The notes beneath the pieces were generated by a model. That model was not told the origin of the DNA. It ran no database searches and worked only from the letters and a program-made list of their open reading frames with translations. A program made the position numbers and the translations under genes. A stretch of DNA of 64,000 bases from Welwitschia mirabilis (Eukaryota; Gnetophyta; Gnetopsida; Welwitschiales), in assembly GCA_051453625.1 (NCBI GenBank), contig JBOZIK010000001.1, positions 132,217,737 to 132,281,736 on the forward strand, written 5' to 3'. This document shows positions 60,619 through 64,000 of the stretch, one piece after another (the stretch's first letter is position 1; each line of letters opens with the position of its first letter).

Positions 60619-61771
60619 TGTTGTAGTGTGAATTTGTGTAGTTCTTAAGCCTTTAGTCAATTCCTATAAATGACAATTACTTACATAAAACAAATTCTAT
60701 TATAATAGGATTTAACTCAAATGTCATAATTGTTTAATGCATTGGGCTATAAGTTGGAAAATTGATTTAGTAAAGTAGCTTTGGTCTTTTTTAATTATGT
60801 AGATGAAATGATAATAATGTAGAAATATAATACAAGATGAATATTAATGCAATACTAATGATTTAGATGTAAATGAAAGAATTCTAAGTACTAAATCTAT
60901 TTGATTACCAATTTGCTATTACCAAAACTAGTTCTTATAATCTAGATTAATTAGGAAATAATTGTCACTTAATTATAACTAATGTAAGTTATAAGATACA
61001 TTACAATAGAGTATAATTGAATGAAACTATTATATCTATGAAAATTTAATATGAAATGAAATGCATGTACTGAACTAATTATCTCAATGATTTGTTACCT
61101 AGGATTCCCTCATGATCTAAACCAACTATAAAGCTATCATGAAATTATAATTAACATAAATCATAAAGAACATATACTTAATAGAATTACCCTAAATCAA
61201 GATTAAATGTCTACTTATAAAGTAGTGACATGTTAATGGAGGATACTTAGCCTAACATTAAGGAGAACTTCTCTTTGCAGCTACGATGGATCTCTTACCC
61301 TTGAATATTCCATTATAAGATTTCAAGTATAATAGACAATAAAATGAAAGTAAGGATAAGGGAATATTTATAGTTCTACATGGAAGATTCTAGAAATAAA
61401 ACCCCAACTACTAGAAACAAAACCCTAGAATCTCAAATGGGGTGCATAACCCCATTACAAAGATAATAAATTATATTTGTTTATATATGAAATAAATGTT
61501 ATCCTAAATGTCATCTAAATAACTATGAAGATAACATGCTCTTAAGCTCTCTAACTAAGGGAAATCAACTTCTTAGATCATTAGACTCCTCATCAAAATG
61601 GTAAGGATTAGATTATGCCTAAAATGGCTTCAAATGTATCAATAATTACATGATTTTGTATTTATTCTATTGATTTTCTATAATCATTAAAACTCCACCT
61701 AAACCTATATAAATATCCTATAAGAGTACTTAAAATATCCCATCAAATATATACAATTTGTCATTGCAACA
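60619..61771 (-). repeat. Outer element 5' LTR
   Basis: 1,153 bp, collinear with 43,434-44,597. Contains a perfect 8-bp inverted repeat ATGTTATC (61,496-61,503) and GATAACAT (61,530-61,537), which the other LTR has only in part. The TG...ACA boundaries are set by comparison of the two LTRs. Confidence 0.85.
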
Positions 61772-62728
61772 TGTGGCTCTACCTAATATTATTATAATGT
61801 TTTTAAAATAGAAGGATTCATAATACTAATAACATGATTTCATTTTAATCCTTTAAAAATTAATCCAATTTTTTCAAAAATCAATTTACCCTTTAATAGT
61901 TAAGAAATAATGAAGGTTTATTTACTTATAGATTTAGGTGATCTCAAACTGAGTTTCTATCTTAGTTACTTTTATCATTATAGAATCACCTAGCCTCTAC
62001 CCAGAATCAAGTGTTTTTTTCTTTTCTTTCCAAAGTTTCTTTTTTTCCAAGTTCATTATTGTTTTCTTAAGTTATTTACTACTAAGTGGTAATAATTATT
62101 AATAGCTTATGGCATGCATAAATTTCTCATGCATGCTACCACATCCCTTTAAAGAACTAGATGTAAATAAAGCATATATGTTATGTCATGAAATATTAAA
62201 ACTGTTAATAGTACTTAAGACAACTAGTCTAATATAGGATCAATAAGCATTGACTAATATTAAGGATACTAGACACCACTAGCCGTTAGGACAACATGGC
62301 AAATCCATTTAATTATTTTAATATTTATTTTTATACTTGAAAGCTTTAATATGGTTTTTAAAAGATTATAATTAAAAGTTTTGACATAAATTTCAAGGAT
62401 TATGTTATGTTAACTTAAATAATAAAAATGTAAATCATTAAAACTTATATCCTCCTTCTAAGATTATCCTTCTAATATGTATACTTATTTAAAGGTCTTA
62501 ACAATTCTATTCTTATTAATAATACAATTTTTATGGAAGGGAGGAGATTATAGATAAGATAAAATAAAACTAAGGTTATGCTTTATAAAACATTACATTA
62601 TAGCTTTATTTATGTACATTTACAAGAGTACATAGTAACAAGGGCAATACATACATAGGACTTTTATGGTATCATAGACATAATAGATATTTCATGGATA
62701 ACTAACATGTCAAAAATGGGGTATCACA
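61772..62728 (-). repeat. Chromovirus 3' LTR, probable; left limit unknown
   Basis: On the minus strand an LTR-like start TGTGATACCCCATTTTTGAC begins at 62,728 directly after a polypurine tract. The sequence GTCCTAACGGCTAGTGGTGT (minus, near 62,285) fits an LTR interior. No second LTR lies in the window, so the left end cannot be set. The interval is bounded by the outer Athila-like element, which may have inserted into this LTR or next to it. Confidence 0.45.
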
Positions 62729-62730
62729 TC

Positions 62731-62741
62731 CTCCCCTCCTT
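62731..62741 (-). other. Polypurine tract of chromovirus
   Basis: Minus-strand AAGGAGGGGAG, followed by GATGTGATACCCC. Typical for the Tekay/Del group, just after the end of the polyprotein (LRGNPLRRGG-like reading). Confidence 0.7.
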
Positions 62742-62756
62742 AATGGGTTTCCTCTT

Positions 62757-64000
62757 AGAAACTAATGTTCGAATAAAAATGGGTAGTTTCTTATTATGTT
62801 GTCTTTAGCCTCCCATGTTGTCTCAGCTGTAGAATGATGTTTTCATAGAACTTTTACTTGGGCCATTTTTCTCATTCATAAGATTCTTTTCCTCTAGTTG
62901 AGGATACATTATGGAGTCTCAGGGTATCAACAATTAATTGCCACCTGAATAGTATCTAAGAAAATTACATGTGAGGGATCAAAAACATATTTTCATAGCA
63001 TATACATGAAATACATTATGGATAGGTTTCATAGTTATGGAAATAGCCAAAGGATAAAACATGAGATTGATTCTTTTTAGAATGTCAAGGGTCTTATAAA
63101 AACAGGTGATAAATTAGTATTTATAACTTTTCTATAAATCCTTATAAAAGGTGAAGCCTTAAGAAATATGTGATGCCTAACTACAAATTTGAGAGCAAAT
63201 ATTCTTTGATTTTTATAATTCTTCTATATATTAGATGCTTGCTTAAGTTAAAGTCTAATTTAGTTGACCTTATTTTCTAAAAATCTAACCATATCAAGGC
63301 CCAATACAAGAAGATCTTCTTTGGTATTCTAAGAATCTGGAGTTCAATAGGTCCTATCATAAAGAGCTCAAAAGAAACCATTAAAATGGAGGTTTGAAAA
63401 CTATTATTGTAATAAAATTCTACTAAAAAAAGATGTTCATCACAAGATTTTAGATCATCCAAAATACATAGTCACAGGAGGTCTTTAAGAATCCAATTTA
63501 CTCTTTTAACTTGATCATCAATCTAAGTATGATGAGCAAATCTAAGGTTTAAAGTATACTAAAACAACCTTGAAGAGCCTTCTAAAATTAATAGGTAAAC
63601 TATGAATCTCGATAAGCATCTTTTTTGTAAGTCCATAAAGTATAATCACTTCTTACAAATAAGTTTTGATTATACATTCTTCATCAAAAGTCATATTCAT
63701 AGGTATGAAACAAGTGATTTTAGATAAATGATCAATAATTACCATGATAGTTCTAGGAAGGCCTACTATAAAATCCGTGCATTCTTTACATTTCTATTTT
63801 AAAATAGTATGGAAATATAGAACTCTAGATAGATGTTAATGTTACTCTTTCATTCTCTAATAGGTAATACATTTACTCATATATTATACTATATATGACA
63901 CATACCAGGTAATAAAAAATCATGTGCCACATCATGAAATATTTTTACTAAGATGACTAGATATTGGAATTATATGATGGTCATCCATGATTCTTTTGCA
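62757..64000 (-). pseudogene. Chromovirus (Tekay/Del-like) integrase and C-terminal end, runs out of window
   Basis: Minus strand, several frames. From the window edge: HDVAHDFLLPGMCH (zinc-binding region), FIVGLPRTIMVIIDHLSKIT (first catalytic Asp kept), CFIPMNMTFDEE, IEIHS in place of SDRDS (second Asp lost), IDDQVKRVNWILKDLL (family QTDGQSERxNQxLED; Glu is Lys), SCDEHLFLVEFYYNNSFQTS, then ISITMKPIHNVFHVYAMKI and the chromodomain-like end TTWEAKDNIIRNYPFLFEH. The order is that of the chromovirus integrase C-terminus. The open frame 63,277-63,462 is one piece of it. The 5' part of the element lies beyond 64,000. Confidence 0.8.

Larger units (their letters stand above)
43434..61771 (-). mobile_element. 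Outer Athila-like Ty3/gypsy retrotransposon, interrupted by a nested relative
   Basis: LTRs at 43,434-44,597 and 60,619-61,771 share TGTTGTRGTGTGAA at one end and GCAACA at the other. The primer site lies inside the right LTR, so the element reads on the minus strand: gag (about 59.8-58.4 kb), protease (58.2-57.7), RT (57.4-56.6, continuing at 49.2), RNase H (48.9-48.4), integrase (48.26-47.56), a 3' non-coding region and the 3' LTR. Without the 7.4-kb nested element and one target-site copy it would be about 10.9 kb, a normal size for Athila. A tRNA-Asp-type primer site and the gag and pol motifs support the lineage. The flanks (TAATA left, TGTGG right) do not match, so no target-site duplication is visible. 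Confidence 0.82.

Noticed and set aside
61772-61800. Second polypurine/internal region right of the outer LTR (tandem Athila array)
   Set aside because: The sequence after GCAACA is only loosely like the segment after the left LTR, no better than chance in AT-rich DNA.

Overview
This 64-kb window looks like land-plant nuclear DNA made almost entirely of decayed transposable elements. It is strongly AT-rich and has no ORF that reads as an intact host gene. Every coding tract I can identify belongs to a plant retroelement class: Ty1/copia of SIRE/Maximus type, Ty3/gypsy of Athila type, Ty3/gypsy chromovirus of Tekay/Del type, and a plant L1-type LINE. Two 100-N blocks mark assembly gaps. The species cannot be told from the sequence. 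No rRNA, tRNA, CRISPR array or operon was seen. All homology statements are recognition by eye of family motifs; no search was run.

Layout. 1-5.5 kb: AT-rich DNA with one long coding-like frame (about 1.9-2.8 kb) that I cannot name, and several short inverted repeats. 5,521-6,557: a minisatellite of 38 degenerate 25-33 bp monomers, ending in a four-monomer higher-order pattern. 6.6-17.8 kb: no recognisable gene. 17,810-30,407: an array of SIRE-like copia elements in head-to-tail order, LTR-internal-LTR-gap-internal-LTR-internal-gap-LTR. One LTR (26,211-27,761) serves as the 3' LTR of one internal region and the 5' LTR of the next, and the array is bounded by an imperfect 5-bp direct repeat (AAGCA/AAGTA). 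Its U3 carries a 74-75 bp tandem repeat built on paired GGGTCGAC-like boxes. 31.5-35.3 kb: a plus-strand LINE with ORF1 traces and endonuclease, reverse transcriptase and C-terminal zinc-finger regions. 35.3-43.4 kb: quiet, apart from a dispersed repeat shared with 12.7-13.3 kb.

43,434-61,771: an Athila-like gypsy element on the minus strand. A second member of the same family (49,231-56,630), also on the minus strand, is inserted in its reverse-transcriptase gene with a perfect TCATG target-site duplication. The outer element keeps gag, protease, RT, RNase H and integrase remnants. The inner one has gag and protease but lacks RT, RNase H and integrase. 61.8-64.0 kb: the 3' end (integrase, polypurine tract, start of LTR) of a minus-strand chromovirus that runs out of the window.

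All elements are inactive. Most readable stops lie at former Trp, Gln or Arg codons, and the tRNA primer sites have decayed mainly by C-to-T or G-to-A changes, as expected for long-methylated plant heterochromatin. I found no new functional system. The most unusual items are the shared-LTR array, the structured U3 repeat, the minisatellite and a recurring hairpin box in the Athila-like family.
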